23,253 nucleotides of DNA from the NCBI GenBank assembly GCA_964446285.1, contig CAYUNT010000055.1:1-23253 (forward strand). The letters are read 5' to 3'. Made by a program: the position numbers and the translations under genes. Origin of the DNA: CAYUNT01 sp964446285. GTDB lineage: Bacteria > Sumerlaeota > Sumerlaeia > SLMS01 > CAYUNT01. This document shows, in pieces, positions 1-7,448 of the stretch. The notes beneath the pieces are model-generated. The model was not told the DNA's origin, did not search any database, and saw only the letters and a program-made list of their open reading frames with translations. How positions within the stretch are numbered: position 1 is the stretch's first letter; each line of letters opens with the position of its first letter.

Positions 1-64
1 CCTGAAGCAGGCTTTGCGCCCTATCCCCATCGTTTTCGAGGATTGCAGTCTGACCCCTTCTCTT

Positions 65-150
65 CCCACTGCTCACTGCCCACTTCCCTCCGGCTCATTC
101 TTTTTCTCACAACTCACAACCCACAACTCACAACTCACAACTCACAACTC
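65..150. repeat. Heptanucleotide tandem repeat array (CYCACAA)
   Basis: Positions 106-147 hold six uninterrupted 7-base units, five CTCACAA and one CCCACAA. Positions 65-99 are a degenerate run in the same 7-base phase (CCCACTG, CTCACTG, CCCACTT, then more diverged units), joined by a short T-rich stretch. The array ends 8 bases before the stop codon of the minus-strand gene at 156-1358. A second array with the same unit lies at 8497-8545. The array shows no coding constraint and no dyad symmetry. Heptanucleotide arrays of this general kind (for example the STRR families) are known from cyanobacteria; relationship to those is not established. Confidence 0.85.
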
Positions 151-155
151 GCCTC

Positions 156-1358
156 TTATTTTCCAGAGGGCCAATCGACCGGCACAAAGACCAGCGGTGT
201 GGGGAGGCACGAGGCGCCGGGAGGCGAATACATCAAATGAATTGTTCGCGTCTCTCCCGCGGGCGGCGGCGGATAAATCTGAAGCAGCGCCACATCGTCG
301 CCATGCAAAAATCCCGATGGCGACGGGATTTCCACAACTCCGGCAGGGAATTTGCCCTCATCGACAATCATGGCATTCGCCATGCCGCCGCACCACTGAT
401 CGCGGCTGCGCGGGTTCCATGTGAGCAGTGCCAGGGCGCGTCCGTCGCTGGCGGCGCGTTCAAGCCGGATGGAATACATCACGCCGTAATTGCCGTCATT
501 TTTCACCGGCAGCGTAGTCGCGCTGTCCGACCCCGTAATCCACGGATCGACTTTGCCGTCGGCCACGATGAGTTGGACGGGGCCGTTGGCAGTGTCGATG
601 CGGTATTTGGGATCGGAGGACGTGATTGTGTAGTCGCTGACGGTGAAAAGCCCGCGTCCCGCGCCCATTTTGCTTCGCGGCGGGAGGACATCTTTCATTT
701 TTTTCGCGGCCACGGGGCCGGGGGTGGCGGGATCGGTTTGCAATATGGAAATTCGCGCCGGCTGGTCGATTTCGATTTCGCAAAAGATGTGGACCAATTC
801 GTCGTAACTGACGCGCGCGGCTTCGAGCGCATCGTCAATCGGCGCCGCCTCGCCCGGCGCGAGAGTGCGGGCGTTTTTCTCAGGTCGCGAACCGAAAAAC
901 TGCACCAGTCCCGATTTGCCGACCTGGTAATAGTCTTTGCTCGGTCCCGCGAAGGCGCGGTGCATAAACCGCCAGTGCATCGGCGCGCTGCCTGTGTTTT
1001 CGATGACCGCCGTAATGCGCCGCTCGATGTCTGGCATTCCGTTTACGTGATATACATAAAGGCGCACAATGCCGGGCCGCACCGCCTCGCGCAGCGCCAC
1101 ACCTTCCGGAACGCGGAAATACTCAGGATCATCAGAGAGAAGAAATTGCGGGCCACCGGGCTGCTTCGCCCATGCAATCTCGGGAAGCGCGCGCAGCGCC
1201 AGCGCGGTCAGATCGAGCGGCTGGCCTTGATATGCTGACTTAATTTTATCCTGAATTTCTGCGGGAATGGACATGGGAGCGCCTTTCGACTGTGTGAATG
1301 CGGCGAAGAATAAACAGAATATCGCCGCAATATATATTGCATTAAATCTGGCTTTCAT
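156..1358 (-). CDS. Secreted protein of unknown function
   Basis: A 400-residue protein that I do not recognise. Residues 1 to about 26 form a classical Sec signal peptide: basic start (MKAR), hydrophobic core (IYIAAIFCLFFAAF) and a small-residue exit near SKGA, so the mature protein is probably periplasmic or exported. The rest has short alternating hydrophobic stretches and many Pro and Gly, suggesting a beta-rich fold, without a transmembrane segment or a catalytic motif that I can name. Two cysteines in the C-terminal third could form a disulfide. The gene starts 48 bases after the GH38 stop on the same strand, so the two are likely co-transcribed. The start at 1358 is chosen because it includes the signal peptide; a G-rich AGGGG lies about 12 bases upstream of it. 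A later Met at residue 28 (MSIPAE) would remove the signal and is less likely. Confidence 0.75.
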   Translation of the reverse strand: MKARFNAIYIAAIFCLFFAAFTQSKGAPMSIPAEIQDKIKSAYQGQPLDLTALALRALPEIAWAKQPGGPQFLLSDDPEYFRVPEGVALREAVRPGIVRLYVYHVNGMPDIERRITAVIENTGSAPMHWRFMHRAFAGPSKDYYQVGKSGLVQFFGSRPEKNARTLAPGEAAPIDDALEAARVSYDELVHIFCEIEIDQPARISILQTDPATPGPVAAKKMKDVLPPRSKMGAGRGLFTVSDYTITSSDPKYRIDTANGPVQLIVADGKVDPWITGSDSATTLPVKNDGNYGVMYSIRLERAASDGRALALLTWNPRSRDQWCGGMANAMIVDEGKFPAGVVEIPSPSGFLHGDDVALLQIYPPPPAGETRTIHLMYSPPGASCLPTPLVFVPVDWPSGK

Positions 1359-1406
1359 GGATGTGAACCCCTATCTTCTTCCAAGCCTTTGTGCCTTTGT
1401 GGTTTA

Positions 1407-4163
1407 TTATTTCTTATCTCCCATTACCCATCTCACCGTGACGATTTTCTTTGGCGCAATGTCGAACGCAAGAGAACCGTCTTGCGTATCGTGCTGCAAC
1501 GGCGCGGCGTCGGCGATCGGGCGGCTTTCCAGATCGACAAATTCCGCCTGCGCGGGCAAAGCGCCGCCAAACGCCGCCGGATTCAGGCGAAGCGTAGCGC
1601 GGACATTGTGCGCATTGGGATTGAACAGCCGCGCCTCGATTCCGCCGTCCACCTGGCGCAAACTGCTCAAAACCGCCTGGCCTTCCAGCGCGAAGAAGGA
1701 GAGTTCCGGGGGAAGCGACTGGCTTCCCATCCGGTTAATATCCTGATCCTGCCTTTGAATTTGCACATCTCGGAGTCTGCCGTTGAGAAGCTGCGCCAGA
1801 TCAAACAGCCGCGCACGATCCGGAGCGCCGCTCGAAATTGGCGCAATCCAGTATCGGAATTTCATTGATCCACGCAATTGCCCGCCTGGTTCGCCGTCGG
1901 TCAGGACGGTGCGCCCCGTCGAACGGAAAAGCGTGAGCGCAATGGGCCGCTCGGACAAATCGCGAACGGCGCATTCCTGAAGCCCCTCCGTCACAATCGC
2001 AAGGCCGCCCGCCTCGCCACCTGCCCCGCCGCACACGGCGCACCAACTTTGCATGGGCGCGGTTTCGATTTCCATCTCGCGGAATGCATGGCGCTCGGGA
2101 TGCAAGGCGATGGGCCGCTCGACCACATCGAATGGCGTATCGGCGAAATAGGTTCGGGCGTCCTGCGCGCCGCTAGGGAACAACACGCGCATCCGATGGT
2201 CATCGGCGGAATTATGAATGGTGGTCTCGATTTCAAGATGATCCGCACCCGCCCGCAGTGTCACAAGTGAATCAATTACAACCTCCGTGAACTCTTCGCT
2301 TCGCGTCATCGTGCGCATGTCAAACCGCGCGGGAACTCGCATGGGCGTGCGAATGCGGAATGTGGCAAGGAACGGGCCATTGGCCACGAGGGCCACGTCG
2401 GATCGCGCCGCCGTGCTTGTGAAAACCTGGTCGTTCACTGCCGCGCCGTGGAACCAGCCATCGCCGATGTCAGCGCAATCCTCGAAAGTGAGCAGGCGCG
2501 AATATACTTGTCCGCTGCGCTTGTCGCGAACTGTTAGCGATCCCGTGGATTCGATGGATACGGCAAGGAATTCATTTTCCATCGAGTGGTCGCTCGCGGC
2601 AAGCGCGGGCGTCTCCGGGTGGCGTGTCGGGCGGTTTATTTCGCCGCGCCGCACAACCAGTGTCGCATATCCGCAGGCGGGAATGCGCATGGGCAGACAG
2701 ATGCGGACCTCATGGCGCTTCAATGTTTCCGTAAAGCGCGTATAATACACTCGGTAACTGGTCCGGTCGCGCCGCTGCGCCACACGCTGATACGCAAGTT
2801 CATTGCCTTCCCCATCATAAACTCGGAAGGCAGGCTTTTTTTCATAGCCGAAAAACTCCTGGAATTCCGGCCAATCCGTGGGAATTCGCAGCGCCAAATC
2901 CACAGGGCCATCGAAAGGACGCGGCAGGGGATTGAAGACCGAAACTCGTATTTCGTCTTCCGGGACTACGCCATCCACATGCGCCGCTATCGCAAGCGCC
3001 GCCTCGCCCGCCAGACGATCCGCAATCTGTCGGCACTGGCTGAAGCGGTAGCGCATATCCTCGTGCACAGTGTCGATGCTGCATCCGCAGATCGAATCGT
3101 GAGGATGATTCTGCAGGAGCCATTTCCATGCCACATCAAGGAATCCGCGCGGATATTCGCGCCCAAGCGCCGCCGCCGCAAACGCGCTTGCTGGTTCCGC
3201 CCATTGGCACAGAAGAGACTGGCATTCCGCATTCGCCTGCTTGATCCACACGCGGCTCGACGACACGCCGAGGATCGTGCATTGATTGTCTTCTGGCCCG
3301 AATCGCCGCCCTGTCTCGCGCAATTCGCCCTCGAGAACATGCGTGATTTTATCCCGCTCCGCCAGCATTTCATCCAGATAGGCATCCAGCGACGAATGCA
3401 CAAAATCCCATTGCGACGCCATGCTTTTCATCTTTTCGACGGCCGCCTTGTATGCGCGCTCATCCCACTCATTGTGATCCGCGCCATCGAAAAGAAGCAC
3501 CGGCCCAATCTCGGTTCGCGCCGCTTCTTCATTGAGAAAACCCTCAAGGGCACTCGCGATTGCATCCTGGCTGATTTGTTCCCGAAAGTTCGTTACACCC
3601 CGCACGCGGCTCGCATATTCGCAGTAGCCAATCCCCGCGAATCGGTAACAGGGCAACTCAGTTCCGTCCGCGCCGCGCCAGATCACATGGCGAGTATCTG
3701 CAGCATTTGTCCCGCGCCAGATAAACCCGCCCGGAATGCCAAATCCCGCGAATATCTGCGGCATCTGGCTGATTTGTCCAAACAAGTCACAGGCGAACCC
3801 GGCCTTCGATGGCACGCCGCCCAGCGCACGTGCACGCTCACGCCCCAGGCGCAAGTTGCGCACCAACGATTCGCCCGAGACTATGAACTCATCAGGCAGC
3901 ACATACCACGGGCCGATGACGATTTTTCCTTCCGCCGCGCGCCTTCGCACCGTTTCCTCGCGCTCGGGGCGGATTTCGAGGTAGTCGTCCATGACGACAG
4001 ATTGGCCGTCGGTTTGCAGCGGCCCCAAAAGCTGCCCGCTGTCAAATCCATCCAAAACCCGATCCAGCAGGCGGACCCATTGATAGCGATAATTTTGAAA
4101 CGTCAGATACCATTCGCGGTCCCAGTGGGAACTCAGAACATAATGAGCGCGGCGTATGGGCAT
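1407..4163 (-). CDS. Glycoside hydrolase family 38 alpha-mannosidase
   Basis: A 918-residue enzyme of the GH38 type, which hydrolyses alpha-mannosides with retention using a divalent metal, usually zinc. Near the N-terminus (residues 7-20) is the signature HYVLSSHWDREWYL with presumed metal ligands H13 and D15. At residues 123-131 GFACDLFGQ carries the presumed nucleophile and metal ligand D126. At residues 222-233 the LLFDGADHNEWD stretch supplies further active-site Asp/His (around D229 and H230). The C-terminal 500 residues are beta-rich, as in the middle and C-terminal domains of the family. No signal peptide is visible, so it is probably cytoplasmic and acts on imported oligosaccharides. 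The frame is open upstream to 4280, but the ATG at 4163 starts the conserved domain directly and has a GGAAAG-type ribosome site, so it is preferred. Exact linkage specificity cannot be read from sequence. Confidence 0.9.
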   Translation of the reverse strand: MPIRRAHYVLSSHWDREWYLTFQNYRYQWVRLLDRVLDGFDSGQLLGPLQTDGQSVVMDDYLEIRPEREETVRRRAAEGKIVIGPWYVLPDEFIVSGESLVRNLRLGRERARALGGVPSKAGFACDLFGQISQMPQIFAGFGIPGGFIWRGTNAADTRHVIWRGADGTELPCYRFAGIGYCEYASRVRGVTNFREQISQDAIASALEGFLNEEAARTEIGPVLLFDGADHNEWDERAYKAAVEKMKSMASQWDFVHSSLDAYLDEMLAERDKITHVLEGELRETGRRFGPEDNQCTILGVSSSRVWIKQANAECQSLLCQWAEPASAFAAAALGREYPRGFLDVAWKWLLQNHPHDSICGCSIDTVHEDMRYRFSQCRQIADRLAGEAALAIAAHVDGVVPEDEIRVSVFNPLPRPFDGPVDLALRIPTDWPEFQEFFGYEKKPAFRVYDGEGNELAYQRVAQRRDRTSYRVYYTRFTETLKRHEVRICLPMRIPACGYATLVVRRGEINRPTRHPETPALAASDHSMENEFLAVSIESTGSLTVRDKRSGQVYSRLLTFEDCADIGDGWFHGAAVNDQVFTSTAARSDVALVANGPFLATFRIRTPMRVPARFDMRTMTRSEEFTEVVIDSLVTLRAGADHLEIETTIHNSADDHRMRVLFPSGAQDARTYFADTPFDVVERPIALHPERHAFREMEIETAPMQSWCAVCGGAGGEAGGLAIVTEGLQECAVRDLSERPIALTLFRSTGRTVLTDGEPGGQLRGSMKFRYWIAPISSGAPDRARLFDLAQLLNGRLRDVQIQRQDQDINRMGSQSLPPELSFFALEGQAVLSSLRQVDGGIEARLFNPNAHNVRATLRLNPAAFGGALPAQAEFVDLESRPIADAAPLQHDTQDGSLAFDIAPKKIVTVRWVMGDKK

Positions 4164-4257
4164 GAAGTCTTCTTTCCGTAAAACAGCAAAGGATACAGCG
4201 GTCGAAGCGGCGCGGAATCTCTCCAGCCATCCGCGCGCACAACAAACCGCCGAACGC

Positions 4258-4285
4258 GAAATAGCGCAAAATCGCGTCAAGTCAA
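4258..4285 (-). promoter_or_regulatory. Candidate sigma-70 promoter for the GH38 gene
   Basis: Read on the minus strand there is TTGACT (4285-4280), a 16-base spacer, and TATTTC (4263-4258), about 95 bases before the ATG at 4163. The -35 box matches consensus at 5 of 6, the -10 box only at 3 of 6. Its position inside the upstream part of the open frame is another reason to prefer the 4163 start. Weak evidence. Confidence 0.25.
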
Positions 4286-4645
4286 TCGCGATCCTCGCTT
4301 GGGGCGCAGGACTTGCAGGACAATTCCGTAAGCCCTCTGTATATGAAAATCCGAAGCATTTTTACGTTGGAGGGCTGGCATCAGGCATACAATAGCCAGG
4401 AATTGTCGATCGTTAGTGATCACAGAGCGGCGGGATGAAACGCCGCCAAATCATATCACACGAAAGGGAAAAAGGGGATTGGGCGAGCGCGAGCATTATT
4501 TTCACAAGCCCGCTGTCGCGTTAAGCCTTGAAACCCGGAAGGCAATTGGCTATTCACTTCGGGACTCAGACGCCAAAAACGTCTGACAATCCGGCTTTTT
4601 TCTCGCGCACGAGGAAATCAAGCCTCCCAATCAGGAGAACCGAAC
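4286..4645. other. Gene-free divergent region with two small hairpins upstream of aspartate kinase
   Basis: About 360 bases without a supportable gene between the leftward GH38 gene and the rightward aspartate kinase genes. It is locally richer in A and T than the flanks. Two perfect dyads are visible on the plus strand: GCGGCG (4427-4432) pairing with CGCCGC (4441-4446) over an 8-base loop, and TCAGACG (4566-4572) pairing with CGTCTGA (4580-4586) over a 7-base A-rich loop. These lie in what should be the leader of the aspartate kinase message. I looked for a lysine riboswitch core and did not recognise one. The ribosome site AGGAGA (4633-4638) ends 7 bases before the GTG start. Confidence 0.5.
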
Positions 4646-5386
4646 GTGGCACTTCTGGTTCAAAAGTATGGCGGCGCCACAGTCGCCACTCTGGACCGAA
4701 TCAAAGACGTGGCGCGCAAAATCAAGGCGTGCAAGGACGCGGGCAACAGCCTCGTTGTTGTTGTATCGGCAATGGGCGACACCACGGACGACTTTTTGGC
4801 GCATGTGGCGCAGCTTTGCCCGGAAAATCCACCCGCGCGCGAGGTGGACATGCTCCTTGTGACGGGCGAACAGCAATCCATTGCCTATCTGGCGCTGGCG
4901 CTTCATGGGATCGGCGCACCGGCGATTTCCTTCACGGGGTCGCAAGTGGGCATTGTGACGACGGAGGTCTTTGGCGGGGCGCGCATCGCGCAGGTGGGCG
5001 GCGAACGCAAAATCCGCGAGGCGCTCGAAGAAGGAAAAATCGTCATTGTGGCGGGATTCCAGGGCGCCACGGTAAATGGCGAAAACACAACGCTCGGGCG
5101 CGGGGGTTCGGACCTGACGGCCGTGGCGCTGGCCGCCGTCCTCAAGGCCGATATGTGCGAGTTTTACAAGGATGTGGATGGCATCTTCACGGCCGATCCG
5201 CGCGTCTGCAAAAAGGCGCATAAAATTGACCGCATCACTTACGATGAAATGCTGGAACTGGCCAGCATGGGCGCGGGGGTGCTGTATTCGCGCTCGGTGG
5301 AATTCGCCAAGAAGTTCCGGGTCCCCATGCATGTGCGCTCGTGCTTCCACGACGCCCCGGGAACCCTTATTGTCGAGGAGGTTTAA
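4646..5386 (+). CDS. lysC: Aspartate kinase, catalytic part only
   Basis: A 246-residue amino-acid-kinase-fold protein that would phosphorylate L-aspartate with ATP, the first step toward lysine, threonine, methionine and diaminopimelate. The N-terminal KYGGATV (K7) corresponds to the family KFGGTSV motif. GRGGSDLTAVALAA is the nucleotide/aspartate loop (family usual GRGGSDTSAVALAA), and DVDGIFTADPR is the family DVDG(V/I)xTADPR motif. The start is GTG with AGGAGA 7 bases upstream. Normal enzymes of this class are about 400 residues and carry two C-terminal ACT domains. Here a TAA at 5384-5386 stops translation right at the linker, and the ACT domains follow in the same frame as a separate reading frame beginning at 5393. 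It probably forms a heteromeric enzyme with that product. Confidence 0.92.
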   Translation: MALLVQKYGGATVATLDRIKDVARKIKACKDAGNSLVVVVSAMGDTTDDFLAHVAQLCPENPPAREVDMLLVTGEQQSIAYLALALHGIGAPAISFTGSQVGIVTTEVFGGARIAQVGGERKIREALEEGKIVIVAGFQGATVNGENTTLGRGGSDLTAVALAAVLKADMCEFYKDVDGIFTADPRVCKKAHKIDRITYDEMLELASMGAGVLYSRSVEFAKKFRVPMHVRSCFHDAPGTLIVEEV

Positions 5387-5392
5387 AGCAAC

Positions 5393-5875
5393 ATGGAAGA
5401 CGTGGTCGTCAGCGGAATAGCATTCAACCGCCGCGAGGCAAAGATCACCATCCAGGGCGTGCCGGATCGTCCGGGCGTGGCCGCCAATCTGTTCGGGATG
5501 CTTGGCGAGGCCAACATCATCGTGGACATGATCGTGCAAAACGTCAGCCAGGAAGGCACGACGGACATCTCGTTCACCGTGGACCGCAAGGATTACAAAC
5601 GAGCGGCGGATATGGCGCAGCTGGTTTGCACGAATCTCAACGCCAAAGCCGTGATCGGCGACGATCAGATGGCCAAGGTCTCCGTGGTGGGCGTGGGAAT
5701 GAAAAGCCATGCGGGTGTTGCGGGAAAGATGTTCAAGGCGCTTTGCGAGGCGGGCATCAACATCGAAATGATTTCGACCAGCGAGATCAAAATCTCGGTC
5801 ATCATCCGCCAAACAGAACTGGAAAAGGCGGTGCAGGCGATCCACGATGCCTTTGAACTGGACAAGGTAAAGTGA
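5393..5875 (+). CDS. lysC: Aspartate kinase regulatory polypeptide (tandem ACT domains)
   Basis: A 160-residue protein corresponding to the C-terminal regulatory half of aspartate kinase. It begins MEDVVVSGIAF, the usual linker-to-ACT start, then ACT 1 (EAKITIQGVPDRPGVAANLF and the DMIVQNVS stretch) and ACT 2 (KVSVVGVGMKSHAGVAGKMF and NIEMISTSEIKISVII). ACT pairs of this type bind lysine and/or threonine for feedback inhibition. The sequence GAGGAGG (5375-5381) lies 11 bases before the ATG, supporting independent translation. It is in the same frame as the catalytic part, separated by the TAA and two sense codons (AGC AAC). In Bacillus and Corynebacterium the same region is made as a beta subunit from an internal start inside a full-length gene; here it is a free-standing gene. 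The family identity is certain, the quaternary structure is inferred. Confidence 0.92.
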   Translation: MEDVVVSGIAFNRREAKITIQGVPDRPGVAANLFGMLGEANIIVDMIVQNVSQEGTTDISFTVDRKDYKRAADMAQLVCTNLNAKAVIGDDQMAKVSVVGVGMKSHAGVAGKMFKALCEAGINIEMISTSEIKISVIIRQTELEKAVQAIHDAFELDKVK

Positions 5876-5900
5876 ATGCAGGGAAGGTGACGCGGCGCGG

Positions 5901-5928
5901 TGGATCGCGGACGCCTCCGGACGATCCA
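5901..5928 (+). other. Strong stem-loop downstream of the ACT gene
   Basis: TGGATCG (5901-5907) pairs perfectly with CGATCCA (5922-5928), and inside it CGGA (5908-5911) pairs with TCCG (5916-5919) around a 4-base loop, leaving two unpaired bases on one side. There is no U-run after it, so it is not a classical intrinsic terminator. It could be a 3' mRNA structure or part of a leader for hisH. Confidence 0.5.
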
Positions 5929-6019
5929 TGCGCCAGCTTGACAGCGCGGCGCGCAATGGCCGCGGCTTCTTTGGGCGGACGAATGGATTCAGCAAGCATT
6001 TTTGCGCGTGATACCCTCA

Positions 6020-6050
6020 GGGACGGGTCCTCGCTGGATCCGTCCCTTTT
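6020..6050 (+). terminator. Rho-independent terminator-like hairpin between aspartate kinase and hisH
   Basis: The left arm 6020-6030 pairs with 6036-6046 over all 11 positions (ten Watson-Crick pairs and one G-T) around a 5-base loop TCGCT. It is followed by TTTT at 6047-6050. It lies 145 bases after the ACT-domain stop and 30 bases before the hisH start. It may end the aspartate kinase transcript, or act as an attenuator for hisH if transcription reads through. Confidence 0.7.
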
Positions 6051-6079
6051 CATGTTGGAAAGGCCAGAGTGAAGCCCTA

Positions 6080-6763
6080 GTGAACAGGTCTGTTGAAAAG
6101 CCGGCGATTGCCTTGGTGGATTATGGGGGGGGCAATCTGCGGAGCGTCGAAATGGCGCTTGCCTCAGTGGGCGCGAACGTCCGCATGACGGGCGACCCCG
6201 CATGGATCGAGCAAGCGGATGGCATCGTCTCGCCTGGGCAGGGCGCGTTTGGCGACGTGATGGGCGCGCTCGAACGCTGCGGATTGCGAGATGTGGTGCG
6301 CCGCCGCGCCCAAGAAGCCCGCGACGGAGGACGCCCTTTCTTTGGAATCTGCGTCGGAATGCAATACATGGTTGAGGGCAGCGAAGAGGAACCGGGCGTT
6401 GCGGGCATGGGTTTGTTCACAGGGCGGTGCAAACGCCTGCGCCCGGAGGATCCATCGCTTAAGGTTCCGCACATGGGATGGAATCAGTTGATTTTTCGTC
6501 CGGGCGACGGGGCGCGGCTTTTTGCCGGCCTGCCCGATAGGGCTTATGTGTATTTTGTCCACTCATTTTATCCCGACCCCGAAGACAAATCGGTCTGGGC
6601 GGCGGAAACCGAGTATGGCGTGCGGTTTTGCTCGGCGCTGGCGAAGCGGAATTTGTTTGCCACGCAATTCCACCCGGAAAAGAGCCAGCAGACGGGATTG
6701 AAGATTTTGCGGAATTTCGTGGAGTTGGTGGAGCGATCTGCCAGGGAGCGCGCGGGCGCATGA
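6080..6763 (+). CDS. hisH: Imidazole glycerol phosphate synthase, glutaminase subunit HisH
   Basis: A 227-residue class-I glutamine amidotransferase. It releases ammonia from glutamine for HisF, which makes imidazole glycerol phosphate and AICAR in histidine synthesis. The start of the fold reads AIALVDYGGGNLRSV, followed by the SPGQGAFGD oxyanion loop (family usually PGVGAF). The nucleophile is C91 in FFGICVGMQ, and the other triad members are H198 and E200 in QFHPEKS. KVPHMGWN and the YFVHSFY stretch are also typical. The frame is open from 6002, but the GTG at 6080 puts the start just before the conserved core; the ribosome site is weak (AGTGAAG). Neither hisF nor other his genes are in the window, so hisH is apparently unlinked or at an operon edge. 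Confidence 0.93.
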   Translation: MNRSVEKPAIALVDYGGGNLRSVEMALASVGANVRMTGDPAWIEQADGIVSPGQGAFGDVMGALERCGLRDVVRRRAQEARDGGRPFFGICVGMQYMVEGSEEEPGVAGMGLFTGRCKRLRPEDPSLKVPHMGWNQLIFRPGDGARLFAGLPDRAYVYFVHSFYPDPEDKSVWAAETEYGVRFCSALAKRNLFATQFHPEKSQQTGLKILRNFVELVERSARERAGA

Positions 6764-6807
6764 ACGAAATGCGGCGCGGCAATGCAAAAAACTGGGCCGG
6801 GATTTCG

Positions 6808-6838
6808 TTGACATGGCCATCTGCCGGGGCGCTTCATT
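6808..6838 (+). promoter_or_regulatory. Possible promoter before the Hdr locus
   Basis: A perfect TTGACA (6808-6813) is followed after 19 bases by TTCATT (6833-6838), about 35 bases before the hdrC start. The -35 box is consensus, but the spacing is long and the -10 box poor. It sits in the only sizeable gap between hisH and hdrC, where a promoter is expected. Confidence 0.25.
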
Positions 6839-6872
6839 GGAATCAAAGGGCGGAAGTTTCTGAAGGGAGAGA

Positions 6873-7448
6873 GTGGAATCGATGACCGATTCGTCCGATC
6901 AACATGGAAACCTGCACGAACGCCTGATGGCTACTGAGCCGGGCCAGAGGCTGGGGCGGTGCTTCGCCTGCGGCACCTGCTCGTCCGGGTGCCCGGTTCA
7001 TGCCCAGCGAGCAGATTTCGATCCGCGAAAAATCATCCGCATGATCCTGCGCGGGCTGGAAGGCGAACTGATCGAATCCGGCACAATCTGGCTTTGCAGC
7101 ACCTGCTATACGTGCATCGAACGGTGCCCGCAGGAAGTCGGCTGCGCGGAAATCATCACGGAATTGCGCAATCTGGCGGCGCAGGAAGGCCGCGCGCCCG
7201 AAGGAGTGCGATTCCAGGTGGATGCGCTGCGCAAGTTCGGGCGCGTGTATGAGATTGAGGAATTCGACAACAAGAAACGCCAGAAGATGGGCATGGCGGC
7301 GCTGGAAACGCGCGCAAACCTCGAACCGCTGCTTGTGGCCGCGGGCGGAGGCGGAGGCAGCGGGGGAGAGGCAAACACGGCGGAAGGCGGCGCGGCATCT
7401 GCTGTGAAGTCAGCTACTCAAGGCGAAAAGGAGAAATCGGCGCAATGA
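6873..7448 (+). CDS. hdrC: HdrC-like heterodisulfide reductase subunit, two [4Fe-4S] clusters
   Basis: A 191-residue iron-sulfur protein. Two classical cluster-binding sets are visible: C30, C33, C36, C40 in CFACGTCSSGCPV and C75, C78, C81, C85 in CSTCYTCIERCPQ. HdrC carries electrons from HdrA flavin to the HdrB active site in the cytoplasmic HdrABC complex. After about residue 150 the protein ends in a Gly/Ala-rich, probably disordered tail not typical of short archaeal HdrC. The start is either the GTG at 6873 or the ATG at 6882; AAGGGAG sits upstream of both and I give the longer form. The stop overlaps the hdrB start as ATGA, indicating translational coupling. Confidence 0.9.
   Translation: MESMTDSSDQHGNLHERLMATEPGQRLGRCFACGTCSSGCPVHAQRADFDPRKIIRMILRGLEGELIESGTIWLCSTCYTCIERCPQEVGCAEIITELRNLAAQEGRAPEGVRFQVDALRKFGRVYEIEEFDNKKRQKMGMAALETRANLEPLLVAAGGGGGSGGEANTAEGGAASAVKSATQGEKEKSAQ

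Noticed and set aside
65..150. CRISPR array or direct-repeat/spacer structure
   Set aside because: The units are contiguous 7-mers without spacers, so this is a simple tandem repeat.
1385..1402. Direct repeat CCTTTGTG/CCTTTGTG between the GH38 gene and the secreted-protein gene
   Set aside because: Two short copies only, too little to call a repeat element.
2586..4181. Long plus-strand open frame (531 codons) opposite the GH38 gene
   Set aside because: It lies antisense to a gene with clear GH38 motifs. Its translation is Arg/His-rich without family motifs, as expected from a GC-rich shadow frame.
4400..4645. Lysine riboswitch in the aspartate kinase leader
   Set aside because: Only two short hairpins are visible and no conserved core sequence was recognised; a covariance-model search would settle it.
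4631..5995. Long minus-strand open frame (454 codons) opposite the aspartate kinase genes
   Set aside because: Antisense to recognised kinase and ACT motifs. The composition (His/Arg-rich) is that of a shadow frame, and no motif is visible.
5872..6072. Small plus-strand frame between the ACT gene and hisH
   Set aside because: It overlaps the ACT-gene stop, covers two strong hairpins and has no recognisable sequence, so RNA structure explains the region better.
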